A DNA stretch of 30,274 nt from JBIOJM01 sp044450785. GTDB lineage: Bacteria > Planctomycetota > Planctomycetia > Isosphaerales > Isosphaeraceae. This document shows positions 7,940-14,857 of the stretch, piece by piece. The translations under genes were made by a program, and so were the position numbers. The stretch lies in NCBI GenBank assembly GCA_044450785.1, contig JBIOJM010000088.1, positions 1 through 30,274 of the forward strand, in the 5' to 3' direction. Below the pieces are notes generated by a model. The model saw only the letters and a program-made list of their open reading frames with translations, did no database searches and had not been told where the DNA came from. Every line of letters starts with the position of its first letter. The stretch's first letter is position 1.

Positions 7940-8359
7940 TTACGATTTCGGCAGGCACAGCCCCAGTATGCACGCTAGCCACGCCTCGGCTGTGGGGAGC
8001 ATCGGGAACTCGATGAGCGGCGAAATGACCCGACTTTGCCCTCGGACGGCCCGGTAATGCTGGATCGCGGTCTCCAGAATGCACAGCGAACCCGGCACCG
8101 GACTGGATTTGCTGAAGGCGAGAGCAATAATCACGCCGGTCGAGAGAAAGCCCACGATCAAGAATGTGTAGTGGAATGCCCGAAGGGGTCGGCCGAGGGC
8201 GACGGTCTGTACGAGCAAGAGGTTGATCATCACGATCGCGAACACAGACGGGGGAAAAGCGGCGAGCATCTCGGGCACGACGCGAAGCACGGCGAGATTT
8301 AGGGCTATGATCGCTGTCAGTTTCATTACGACGGCGATCGAGACGCGTCTACCATTCAT
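7940..8359 (-). CDS. Small polytopic membrane protein of unknown function
   Basis: The 139-residue protein has about three membrane segments: VVMKLTAIIALNLAVLRVV (residues 10-28), SVFAIVMINLLLVQTVAL (38-55) and TFLIVGFLSTGVIIALAF (65-82). After a short loop a C-terminal amphipathic stretch ends in LACILGLCLPKS. The start ATG at 8359 has a run of five Gs (CAGGGGGCAG) a few bases upstream. It is preceded by the 164-bp repeat copy at 8388-8551, so that repeat may carry its promoter. No family is recognised. Confidence 0.6.
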   Translation of the reverse strand: MNGRRVSIAVVMKLTAIIALNLAVLRVVPEMLAAFPPSVFAIVMINLLLVQTVALGRPLRAFHYTFLIVGFLSTGVIIALAFSKSSPVPGSLCILETAIQHYRAVRGQSRVISPLIEFPMLPTAEAWLACILGLCLPKS

Positions 8360-8387
8360 GTTCTGCCCCCTGGATGTAAGCCGTCGC

Positions 8388-8551
8388 TTCTAGTCCAGGC
8401 TTTACACAGCGAATTTGACGTAAGTTGTTATTCGACGTACAGAATTTCATTGATCCGTAGGGCATATTCACCCTTTACACATGGGGCATATGTAAGACTC
8501 CCCTCTTCGGCCGTTGCCAGATGTTCACAGGTGCGACGAAGGCTTTCCTTA
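8388..8551 (-). repeat. 164-bp direct repeat, copy 1
   Basis: From TTCTAGTCCAGGCTTTACAC to about 8551 the sequence matches 11877-12040 over the full length with scattered substitutions. Both copies are in the same orientation and lie immediately upstream of a small membrane-protein gene on the minus strand. No reading frame spans the repeat, so it is non-coding and may be a promoter-bearing spacer or a duplicated cassette end. Confidence 0.85.
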
Positions 8552-8591
8552 AGCATACCGCGCCAAGCGGCCCGTCGCACCACTCTCGGTG

Positions 8592-8660
8592 GAAAGGGGT
8601 CAGGAGCCCTTTCAGCGGTTTCTACCCCGCATGTCCAAGAACGGCTCGTGACCCCTTTCC
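8592..8660 (+). repeat. 69-bp palindromic REPIN/MITE-like element, copy 1
   Basis: The element starts GAAAGGGGTCAGGAGCC and ends with the near-exact inverse GGCTCGTGACCCCTTTCC. It is identical to 9269-9337 except for one base near its right arm (GGCTCG versus GGCTCC). The terminal arms with a non-coding middle fit a REPIN or MITE moved in trans by a RAYT-type transposase. Confidence 0.8.
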
Positions 8661-8689
8661 CGAGTCGAGGTCGTTCGTTACGGCTACCC

Positions 8690-9211
8690 TCATGGATGCA
8701 GCAGACTGACCACTGCCTCTTTGACCTGCTTGTGGGAGACGCCGTGTTGTTGTAGCAGAACCCTCAATGCCGGGTCAGCTAGTTCCACGATGGCTAACAC
8801 GAGATGTTCGGAACCCACGTAGTTGTGCATGAGGTCTTTCGCCTCATGCTCCGCCTGGCGCAGCAGTGGCTCCAACAGAGCGTCGAAATCCCAGCCGTCA
8901 TAGGGCAGGTCGGTCTTGACCAGCACGAGGACACCCCGCTGCTTGTCGTACGCGACCGGATGTTCCGATGCCTTTTCCTCTAGCAGGAGATCCAACCCAC
9001 GAACCAAGTCGAACCGGTTGGCCCCCGATCGTTCGAGCGCGACCAAGCCGACCTTACGTTCCCACAGCAGTACCGACCAGAGCGCCAACTTCACGATCGA
9101 CGCGCCATCGACGACGTGCAGCCCGCGTTCGGAGGCCCTAGGCGGGATCTGCTTCAGAATGCGCTGGGCTGAGTCAGTGATGGGGCGTTGGTGCCACTTG
9201 TTAGAATCCAT
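8690..9211 (-). CDS. Protein with a C-terminal Clp-N-like repeat
   Basis: The 173-residue protein starts at ATG 9211 with GGAG about eleven bases upstream. Residues 1-110 are soluble and not recognised (contains LVLVKTDLPYDGWDFDALLE). Residues about 113-172 read AEHEAKDLMHNYVGSEHLVL then AIVELADPALRVLLQQHGVS and a closing helix. This is the pattern of a Clp N-terminal repeat (EA..L.H.YVG.EHLLL..L......A..VL...G), the substrate- or adaptor-binding domain of ClpA/ClpC. There is no AAA+ ATPase domain, so it may be an adaptor-like or stand-alone Clp-N protein. Two almost identical 69-bp elements bracket the gene, 29 bases and 57 bases away. Confidence 0.7.
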   Translation of the reverse strand: MDSNKWHQRPITDSAQRILKQIPPRASERGLHVVDGASIVKLALWSVLLWERKVGLVALERSGANRFDLVRGLDLLLEEKASEHPVAYDKQRGVLVLVKTDLPYDGWDFDALLEPLLRQAEHEAKDLMHNYVGSEHLVLAIVELADPALRVLLQQHGVSHKQVKEAVVSLLHP

Positions 9212-9268
9212 GGCTCATCTCCGCGCCTGTGAGGGGCTGCGAATTGACACCCTCGCCTCTGACCTGCA

Positions 9269-9337
9269 GAAAGGGGTCAGGAGCCCTTTCAGCGGTTTCT
9301 ACCCCGCATGTCCAAGAACGGCTCCTGACCCCTTTCC
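9269..9337 (+). repeat. 69-bp palindromic REPIN/MITE-like element, copy 2
   Basis: This copy has perfect 17-base terminal inverted arms (GAAAGGGGTCAGGAGCC and GGCTCCTGACCCCTTTC) and is in direct orientation relative to 8592-8660. The pair flanks the Clp-N-like gene. Confidence 0.8.
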
Positions 9338-9402
9338 ATGCCCCAACGATAATTCATCGCTTACGCACGACACAATTCACAGTAGGTGTTGCTGGTGCGC
9401 AG

Positions 9403-10518
9403 TCAAGGATTAGACATGCGGTAGGGCTTCTTTTCCTGATAGCGCATGAGACGAACGCGCTGCTCATGGCTTTCGCCCGAGTCGGTGAGTGCGGCGATCA
9501 CCTTCGTCTGCCACTTCACGGCCAAATCGAATTCGCCCGCCTCTGCGTAGGCAGCGGCCAAGGGTTCCAGTGAGTCCGCGTCTTTCCACTTTGTCAGCTC
9601 GCACGCCTTCGTTGCCGACTCGATGGCCTTCTTACCGTCTCGGAGCCTGGGATCGGGGCATGCGGCCCAAATCCACGCGCGGCTGCTGTAAGCAGAGACC
9701 ATTTCGGCGTCGAATCGAATGGCCTCGCTAAAATCGACGAGCGCTTTGTCGTACTCCCCCTTGAGTTGCCAGACAGCACCGCGGCAAGCGTAGGCAGCAG
9801 CGAGTCGCGGATCGAGGCGGAGAACCTCGGCATAATCGGCGATCGCCTTGTCGTACTCCTTCTTCGCTAGCCAGGCGGAGCCCCGGCCGTAATAGGCGTA
9901 GGCGAGTATAGACACGAAGGGCTGAATCGAATCATCCGTCGATTCTGACCAGTCGTGGAAGGCGTGGGCGACCCAAGAGTCGAGGCGGATGGCCTCGTTG
10001 TAATCGGCGATCGCCGTGTCATACTCCTTCTTCTCAGACCAGACGGCGGCGCGGCCGTGGTATGCATAGGGGGAATCGGGATCGAGGCGGATGGCCTCGT
10101 TGTAATCGGCGATCGCCGTGTCATACTCCTTCTTTTCCGACCAGGCGGCGGCGCGGTCGCAATACGCGTTGCTGGAGCGGGGATCGAGCCGGATCGTCTC
10201 GTTGTAATCGGCGATCGCCTTGTCATACTCCTTCTTCTCTTGCCAGGCGCAGCCCCGGCCGCAGTAGGCGTCGGCGAGTTGAGGGTCGAGCCGGATGGCC
10301 TCGCCGTATTCGGCGATCGCTCCGGCATACTCGTTCTTTTCAGTCCAGACGAGGGCGCGGCGGTAGTGGGCGTAGGCGGAATGGGGACCGAACCGGGGGA
10401 CAAACCAGCCAAACCCGACGCTGAGGATCAGGAGGAGGACGAGGCCCACCAGCGCTCGCACACTCAGACGCGCGGGGAGCCGGCGTCGCCAAGGGGACGT
10501 GTTGGGCTGGTCTAACAT
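9403..10518 (-). CDS. Membrane-anchored tetratricopeptide-repeat protein
   Basis: The 371-residue product starts at ATG 10518 (MLDQPNTSPWRRRLPARLSV), a start I associate with planctomycete TPR proteins; the frame extends upstream without support. A single membrane segment, ALVGLVLLLILSVGFGWFV, lies near residues 21-39, so the repeats are probably outside or on the cytoplasmic face. At least six TPR units follow, with the repeated pattern A(Y/F)..RG.AW..KKEYD.AIADY.EAIRLDP. Units two to four are encoded by almost identical 102-base DNA repeats. Between the fourth and fifth unit about 20 extra residues (WSESTDDSIQPFVSIL) interrupt the register. The C-terminus has degenerate TPRs (ACELTKWKDADSLEPLAAAY). 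TPR arrays mediate protein-protein contacts; the partner is unknown. Confidence 0.85.
   Translation of the reverse strand: MLDQPNTSPWRRRLPARLSVRALVGLVLLLILSVGFGWFVPRFGPHSAYAHYRRALVWTEKNEYAGAIAEYGEAIRLDPQLADAYCGRGCAWQEKKEYDKAIADYNETIRLDPRSSNAYCDRAAAWSEKKEYDTAIADYNEAIRLDPDSPYAYHGRAAVWSEKKEYDTAIADYNEAIRLDSWVAHAFHDWSESTDDSIQPFVSILAYAYYGRGSAWLAKKEYDKAIADYAEVLRLDPRLAAAYACRGAVWQLKGEYDKALVDFSEAIRFDAEMVSAYSSRAWIWAACPDPRLRDGKKAIESATKACELTKWKDADSLEPLAAAYAEAGEFDLAVKWQTKVIAALTDSGESHEQRVRLMRYQEKKPYRMSNP
9989..10294 (-). repeat. Three 102-bp tandem repeats inside the TPR gene
   Basis: Units start at 9989, 10091 and 10193, each exactly 102 bases (34 codons, one TPR). The two copies from 9989 and 10091 are nearly identical, suggesting recent duplication or gene conversion. 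Confidence 0.75.
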
Positions 10519-10556
10519 CTTGGAGTCCCGTAAAGATTGGTCCCAGTCCACCCGTT

Positions 10557-10599
10557 CCAGGTTCCCGCATCGTCCCGCGCCCGACCGTCTGCGCCAACT
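10557..10599 (-). repeat. 43-bp dispersed repeat, copy 2
   Basis: It matches 6818-6860 and ends in CGCCAACT. It lies between the gene at 10671-10964 and the TPR gene. Just beyond it, 10600-10634 carries the GAATTCGTT-like motif seen in the other spacers. Confidence 0.6.
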
Positions 10600-10670
10600 A
10601 TGGATCACTCGTTGCGCCCGAAAGAATTCGTTCCTGGCCCAGTGAGGACCGAGTCCGCTGCAGCGCGATT

Positions 10671-10964
10671 CTATGCTGTCCGCTGCCAAGTGGCCGCCAC
10701 GCCCTGGTACTCGAACTCTGCCTGACCCATCGCCTCCTCGATCGTCCGATGCCACGTATCAGTGATGCTGGACCAGTGCTCATCGCAGCCGAAGAGGTAG
10801 AAGCTATCCTCGCCGCCGTACTGGCAGATCGCTAGCCCGGCGGCTGGCCCTTCCAGGACGCTTGCCACGATCTGGCGGCAGTTGCCGGTGTACCGGTGGC
10901 GCTCGTCGATGAGCGAGAATAGGACGACGGTTGCCCCGCCGATCTGCTTTGGAGCCGCCCCCAT
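10671..10964 (-). CDS. Small soluble hypothetical protein
   Basis: The 97-residue protein starts at ATG 10964, which has GGAGG six bases upstream, a strong ribosome site. It contains no membrane segment. Its sequence (GNCRQIVASVLEGPAAGLAI, then QYGGEDSFYLFGCDEHW, then TDTWHRTIEEAMGQAEFEYQ) looks like one compact alpha/beta domain: a strand-rich core ending with a helix. From memory, similar short proteins with the E..YLFGCD.W....DTWH..... pattern are scattered in planctomycetes and other soil bacteria, without function. It forms one unit of the minus-strand array. Confidence 0.6.
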   Translation of the reverse strand: MGAAPKQIGGATVVLFSLIDERHRYTGNCRQIVASVLEGPAAGLAICQYGGEDSFYLFGCDEHWSSITDTWHRTIEEAMGQAEFEYQGVAATWQRTA

Positions 10965-11045
10965 GGATCGCCTCCGCTGTTCGCCGCCAATCCGTGATTA
11001 GGCTCCATACCACCCGAACATCGCTAACATCATCAGCCGTTCGCC

Positions 11046-11064
11046 TGACAATCCTGATTTCTAG
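11046..11064 (-). repeat. 19-bp spacer motif, copy 2
   Basis: TGACAATCCTGATTTCTAG is a diverged copy of the motif at 7006-7024 and 11864-11882. Confidence 0.4.
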
Positions 11065-11097
11065 CCGACTCGTTACACTTCACCACCACGTCCAGGA

Positions 11098-11116
11098 CCG
11101 AGTGTCAAGTTTCAAC
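11098..11116 (-). repeat. Spacer motif matching 7450-7467
   Basis: CCGAGTGTCAAGTTTCAAC matches the spacer after the antitoxin-like gene with one change. It overlaps the stop codon (11116-11118) of the neighbouring small gene. Confidence 0.5.
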
Positions 11117-11334
11117 TATAAGCGAGGCGTTCCACTCTTGGCGCACCACACCGCCCCTTTGACAAGAAACCAACCGGTCAAAATCGCGAGGGAGGCGTAA
11201 ACAATCGTGTTCTCGACACCGGTCGGCGGACGATCGTCGCGCACGCTGGTTACCAGGCACGCGACCATGAGAACGCCAAGCGAAAACCCGAACCATTCGG
11301 ACAGGAGTACTCGGGAGACCCTGGAAAGTGCCAT
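11116..11334 (-). CDS. Small two-span membrane protein
   Basis: The 72-residue product starts at ATG 11334 with GAGAG some distance upstream. It has two hydrophobic stretches: WFGFSLGVLMVACLVTSV (residues 14-31) and TIVYASLAILTGWFLVKGAVW (43-63), joined by a charged loop RDDRPPTGVEN, and a short tail. This suggests an inner-membrane hairpin. It is one of the shortest units in the array and has no recognised relatives. Its stop codon touches the conserved spacer motif at 11098-11116. Confidence 0.5.
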   Translation of the reverse strand: MALSRVSRVLLSEWFGFSLGVLMVACLVTSVRDDRPPTGVENTIVYASLAILTGWFLVKGAVWCAKSGTPRL

Positions 11335-11374
11335 GTCTTGTTAACTCTCATTTATGATTTAGGCTTTGCGTCCT

Positions 11375-11407
11375 GGCCGTAACCGCGCAGCCGGGACGCG
11401 GTTTGGC
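11375..11407 (-). terminator. Strong stem-loop after the 11408 gene (terminator- or attC-like)
   Basis: AACCGCG at 11381-11387 pairs perfectly with CGCGGTT at 11397-11403, with GGC/GCC flanks extending the stem. It begins directly after the TAA stop of the membrane-protein gene. There is no T-run, so a Rho-independent terminator is not proven. The outer bases (GCCAAAC...GTTACGGC in sense) also look like a short attC. Confidence 0.45.
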
Positions 11408-11818
11408 TTACGTTATTATGTAGCCGTCCGGGAACGCCTCCCAAACCCACACGTAAACACGCCAGAAGATGCACGCGCCGAGGCACAGGAATACGACCGC
11501 GAACCAGAGCCATCTGCGGTAGACCAGGCTTTCGTACTCCTCTTCAACTCGCAGAAAGATGCAAATCAACCCCACGATCGCTCCGACACCCACGGCGGCG
11601 GTCATGAGCTGGAGCAGGATATAGCCCGTCATCCCGACGGATAATACCGTCTGAAAGCTCCACCCAGAGGGCCAGCCGTTCGCCCATCCGGGGGAGAAGA
11701 ACAGGAACCAGCCTACGATGTTCTCCACGAACAGGCCGAATGTCGCCAGTCCGGCTACCCAAATGCACATAAGTACGAGCATCAGTCGTCCGGGCTTTCC
11801 GGCACTCTTGCATCTCAT
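11408..11818 (-). CDS. Small polytopic membrane protein of unknown function
   Basis: From ATG 11818 the product has 136 residues; a TTG at 11869 would add 17 residues without a better ribosome site. Three to four membrane segments are visible: LMLVLMCIWVAGLATFGLFV, then ENIVGWFLFFSPGW, then VGMTGYILLQLMTAAVGVGA merging into IVGLICIFL, and LWFAVVFLCLGACIFWRVYV near the end. A charged loop (RVEEEYESLVYRR) sits before the last span. It is preceded by the second copy of the 164-bp repeat, like the gene at 7940-8359. No family is recognised. Confidence 0.6.
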   Translation of the reverse strand: MRCKSAGKPGRLMLVLMCIWVAGLATFGLFVENIVGWFLFFSPGWANGWPSGWSFQTVLSVGMTGYILLQLMTAAVGVGAIVGLICIFLRVEEEYESLVYRRWLWFAVVFLCLGACIFWRVYVWVWEAFPDGYIIT

Positions 11819-11863
11819 GAGGTGCCCCGACCGCGGAGTCTGCCCGCCGACTGTTGACCTGGA

Positions 11864-11882
11864 TGGCAACTCTGATTTCTAG
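11864..11882 (-). repeat. 19-bp spacer motif, copy 3
   Basis: TGGCAACTCTGATTTCTAG matches 7006-7024 closely and merges into the 164-bp repeat. Confidence 0.5.
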
Positions 11883-12040
11883 TCCAGGCTTTACACAGCG
11901 AATTTGACGTAAGTTGTTATTCGACGTACAAAATTTCATTGATCCGTGGGGTATATTCACCCTTTACACATGGGACCCGTTTAAGACACCCCTTTTCTGC
12001 CGTTGCCAGATGTTCACCGGTGCGATGAACGCTGTCCTTA
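11877..12040 (-). repeat. 164-bp direct repeat, copy 2
   Basis: It matches 8388-8551 in the same orientation. Its right end coincides with the TAA stop (12038-12040) of the sulfite-oxidase-family gene, which suggests the repeat joined the chromosome exactly at the end of that gene. Confidence 0.85.
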
Positions 12041-13165
12041 CATGACGATGAATTGCTTGCACTGGATGGCGTTGAGGCCGGTCTTCAGTGAGAACAGGTT
12101 TCCAGGCCGGGGCTCGGGCTGCGCGAAGCCGTTCTTGTCCACGGTCCGGACGCGGAACTCGTAGCCACCCGGTTTCAGGTCCGCAAGAGTCGTCGACCAG
12201 TGTGCGACGCTGAACCGCATGGGCCACTGCTTGGGCTGGCCATCCGGACCGAATCCCCAGACCTGGCTCGGCTTGATGTCTTCCGGCAAGCCGCCTCCCC
12301 AATCGGTCGGAGGAGGCTCGATGGCACAAGGACGCCACTGGGCGGTCCGCCAGGCGGGATCGTCGTCGCTGAGCTGCCCGTGCGTTCCCGACTCGGGCCG
12401 GAGCCAGCCTTCGACACGCTCGAGCCCGGGCCAGCCGACCATCGCCGTCCCCTGGATGACGACCGGCTTACCATGCCGAAAAGTACGCGGCTCCGGATCG
12501 TCGAGGTAAGCGGCCGTTTTCAGGTATGACTCGGGGTCGTTGTTCTCGAGCGCGTAGGTATCGTTGGCGTGGTAATCGTTCGTCAGCACGATGTGCTGGA
12601 GCCACTTGATCGACTTGAACCCGTGCGCCCACGGAATGACCATTCGCACCGGACCGCCGCGTTCCAGCGGGATCGGCTGCCCGTTGAGTCGATACGCGAC
12701 GAACGGCGGCAGCTCGCCCGGCGGCGTATCCAGCACCTGGTTGATTGCGAGGGACGACTGGAACATCTGCTTCGGATCGTTGTTGTGAAAGCCCCAGTAG
12801 TACACCCGCCGGACGTTGTTCATCTTGCCCGAGCTACGAAGTACATCGCGCAGCGGCACTCCCTCCCAGAGCCCTTGGCCGAGCGGCAGCGGGATGTTGT
12901 TGCACTGCATGGCCTTGAGGAACTTCACGCCGTGCTTCTGGCCCAGCTCGAGCAAACCAAGGAGGTCGAGCGCGTTGCCGGCTTCGAGCCGGCGCGGCCT
13001 CTGGAGCTTCGCCTTGCCCTCGGCCTCCACCTCCAGCCGCCAGGTCTCCGGCGTCAGCCTCGCCTTCACGAGCGCCTCACCCTTGAGAGTATGAGGCAGG
13101 GGTTTGCCTCGGCTCACGTCGGAGAAGTCTTCCGGATGGGTCAGGAACGGGCGTTGGCCGGGCAT
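12038..13165 (-). CDS. Sulfite-oxidase-family molybdopterin enzyme
   Basis: The 375-residue protein has the oxidoreductase molybdopterin-binding domain in its N-terminal half: LKAMQCNNIPLPLGQGLWEG at residues 83-102 with Cys88 as the candidate Mo ligand, followed by VPLRDVLR, then VRMVIPWAHGFKSIKWLQHI. The C-terminal part (VVIQGTAMVGWPGLERVEGW then a Trp-rich region and FRVRTVDKNG) fits the Mo-cofactor dimerisation domain of sulfite oxidases. The substrate may be sulfite or another oxo-acceptor. No Tat or Sec signal is seen from ATG 13165, so it would be cytoplasmic unless the true start lies elsewhere; no cytochrome partner is next to it. Its stop codon lies at the boundary of the 164-bp repeat. 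Confidence 0.85.
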   Translation of the reverse strand: MPGQRPFLTHPEDFSDVSRGKPLPHTLKGEALVKARLTPETWRLEVEAEGKAKLQRPRRLEAGNALDLLGLLELGQKHGVKFLKAMQCNNIPLPLGQGLWEGVPLRDVLRSSGKMNNVRRVYYWGFHNNDPKQMFQSSLAINQVLDTPPGELPPFVAYRLNGQPIPLERGGPVRMVIPWAHGFKSIKWLQHIVLTNDYHANDTYALENNDPESYLKTAAYLDDPEPRTFRHGKPVVIQGTAMVGWPGLERVEGWLRPESGTHGQLSDDDPAWRTAQWRPCAIEPPPTDWGGGLPEDIKPSQVWGFGPDGQPKQWPMRFSVAHWSTTLADLKPGGYEFRVRTVDKNGFAQPEPRPGNLFSLKTGLNAIQCKQFIVM

Positions 13166-13310
13166 TGTGTGCCGTCCGTTTCAGAGAGGGGAGCGGGGAT
13201 GTCCGATTCGTCGCTTGCCGTGTGACGTCCAGGCTCGTCCCACGGATCAGATCTCTGACCACTGACCACATCGGAACGCGGAAGGATGAATAAGACAGAT
13301 CCTTTCCAAC

Positions 13311-13338
13311 TCATCCTTCATCCTTCATCCTTCATCCT
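13311..13338 (-). repeat. Tandem heptanucleotide repeat, four copies
   Basis: TCATCCT is repeated four times in a row (sense AGGATGA). The stop codon TGA of the Gfo/Idh gene at 13332-13334 lies within the repeat tract. A related GAAGGATGAA occurs alone at 13280-13289. Confidence 0.85.
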
Positions 13339-14684
13339 TCCCGTGTGGGATGCGTCCACGGAGCGCGGTAGGGCCGGGTGAGCAACCGGTTTGCCTCGTC
13401 GTCACCGATGACCCGGCCGGCCTTGGCGTCCCAGGTCAGCGACCGGCCCAGTTGCAGAGCCAGGTTGGCCAGGATGCAGCTCGATGTCGAGATGTACCCT
13501 TCCTCGATGTCGGCCACCGGCCGGCCGCGCGAAGCAATCGCCGCGAGCAGGTCCTTCATGTGCCCCCGGATCGCCGGAGCAACGTGCCTTTCCAGATCTT
13601 TCTCGGTCTTGTCCTCGGGAAACTCATCGAGCTCGTAGGTCACATCCCGGTGGACCGGTGTTCCCCCTCCGAGCGGGGTGAAGTCATAGCCGTGGACGCT
13701 GGCCTTCAAGGTTCCCTTATCTCCATAGAAAGTCGCCCCCCAGGGGTATTTTGGATCGACCGGATCGCCCCAGGTGCGATGCTGCCAGACGACGTCGAGG
13801 TCGCCGAAATCAAACGTCGCCGTCTGGGTGTCGGGGATGTTCGCCTTGCTGGCCTTGTCCACCAGGATACCGCCGGATGAGCTGATCCGCTTCGGCCAGC
13901 CGAGCTCGAGCAGCCACCGCACCATATCCAGCATGTGGATGCACATGTCGCCCATGATGCCGTTGCCGTATTCGGTGAACGCGCGCCAGCCCCGAGGGTG
14001 CTTGAGCGGGTTGTAGGGGCGCATCGGGGCCGGTCCGGTCCACATGTTCCAGTCGAGGTACTCGGGCGGGTCGGTATCGGCCGGGTTCTCCTTGGTGCGC
14101 ATGTGATAGTAGCAGTACACCTCGACCAGGCCGACCTTGCCGAGCTTGCCCTCCCGGATGATCCGGTCGCGGGCCTCGATCAGATGCGGCGTGCTGCGGC
14201 GCTGAGTGCCGACCTGCACGACCCGCTGGTGTTTGCGGGCGGCGGCCAGCATCGCCTGGCCCTCGGTCACGTCGACGCTGATCGGCTTCTGGACATAGAT
14301 GTCGGCACCCGCCTCCGCGGCCGCGATCATCGGCAGGGCATGCCAGTGGTCGGGCGTGGCGATCAGGACGATGTCCAGGTCTTTCTCCTTGAGCATCTCT
14401 CGGTAGTCGCCGTAGGTGCGCGGAGTCTTCTTGGAGGCTTGCCGATGCGAGATGATCTCGGCCGCCTCCGCCAGCATCTTCTTGTCGACATCGCACAGCG
14501 ACACGACCTCAACCGGCGCGACCTGGATCAGCCGGATCAGGTCGGCCTTGCCGTACCAGCCGCATCCGATCAAGCCGACGCGCTTGGCTTCCCGGCTGGT
14601 GAAGCCTGAAGCGCGCTTGCCCGCACCCGACAACGCGACCACCGCGGCAGCCGAGCCGGCCTCCAGAAACTCGCGACGATTCAT
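13332..14684 (-). CDS. Tat-exported Gfo/Idh/MocA-family oxidoreductase
   Basis: The 450-residue protein starts at ATG 14684; an upstream TTG at 14699 is less likely. MNRREFLEAGSAAAVVALSG is a twin-arginine signal, so it folds with its cofactor before export. The Rossmann fold is marked by VGLIGCGWYGK near residue 36, the NAD(P)-binding acidic residue follows in VSLCDVD, and YVQKPISVD contains the catalytic-type Lys133. The C-terminal Gfo/Idh domain (GNGIMGDMCIHMLDMVRWLL, then WGATFYGDKGTLK) carries the usual metal-like His/Asp positions. Secreted members are numerous in planctomycetes and likely oxidise or reduce sugars or sugar derivatives. The gene is divergent from the paralog pair at 14858. 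Confidence 0.92.
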   Translation of the reverse strand: MNRREFLEAGSAAAVVALSGAGKRASGFTSREAKRVGLIGCGWYGKADLIRLIQVAPVEVVSLCDVDKKMLAEAAEIISHRQASKKTPRTYGDYREMLKEKDLDIVLIATPDHWHALPMIAAAEAGADIYVQKPISVDVTEGQAMLAAARKHQRVVQVGTQRRSTPHLIEARDRIIREGKLGKVGLVEVYCYYHMRTKENPADTDPPEYLDWNMWTGPAPMRPYNPLKHPRGWRAFTEYGNGIMGDMCIHMLDMVRWLLELGWPKRISSSGGILVDKASKANIPDTQTATFDFGDLDVVWQHRTWGDPVDPKYPWGATFYGDKGTLKASVHGYDFTPLGGGTPVHRDVTYELDEFPEDKTEKDLERHVAPAIRGHMKDLLAAIASRGRPVADIEEGYISTSSCILANLALQLGRSLTWDAKAGRVIGDDEANRLLTRPYRAPWTHPTREG

Positions 14685-14780
14685 GGACGTGTTTCCCAAG
14701 ATGGGTTTGCCGATCGGAACCAGGTTCGCCCGTAAACGGAAGTTAACGGGAACCCGCCGTCTTGTCCACGGGGTGGCACT

Positions 14781-14810
14781 ATTGTCCGATTGGAGAGCGG
14801 ATGGGACAAT
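14781..14810. promoter_or_regulatory. Candidate operator, 7-bp inverted repeat
   Basis: ATTGTCC at 14781-14787 and GGACAAT at 14804-14810 form an inverted repeat with a 16-base gap in the intergenic space between the divergent Gfo/Idh gene and the 14858 gene. It could bind a dimeric regulator. The evidence is symmetry and location only. Confidence 0.3.
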
Positions 14811-14857
14811 TTGATCGGTGGACTGTGCGATTGCCTCAACTTCGACGGTTGATCGTC

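Larger units (their letters stand above)
6818..11883 (-). other. Candidate gene-cassette-like array (integron/CALIN-like)
   Basis: Eight small or orphan genes and one 28-codon remnant lie on the minus strand, one per unit, separated by 50-330 bases of repeat-bearing DNA. Seven of the spacers contain, 0-105 bases past the stop, a plus-strand box ending in AAC: 6852-6859, 7460-7467, 7871-7878, 9340-9347, 10591-10598, 11109-11116 and 11376-11383. Sense-strand reading gives ATCGTTG or ATAGTTG in four of them, resembling the GTTRRRY end of attC sites. The consensus is only approximate and no integrase gene is present in the window, so this is inference. Confidence 0.35.

Noticed and set aside
9989..10294. 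CRISPR-like periodicity
   Set aside because: The 102-base periodic units are coding TPR repeats without spacer diversity; no CRISPR array or cas gene was seen.
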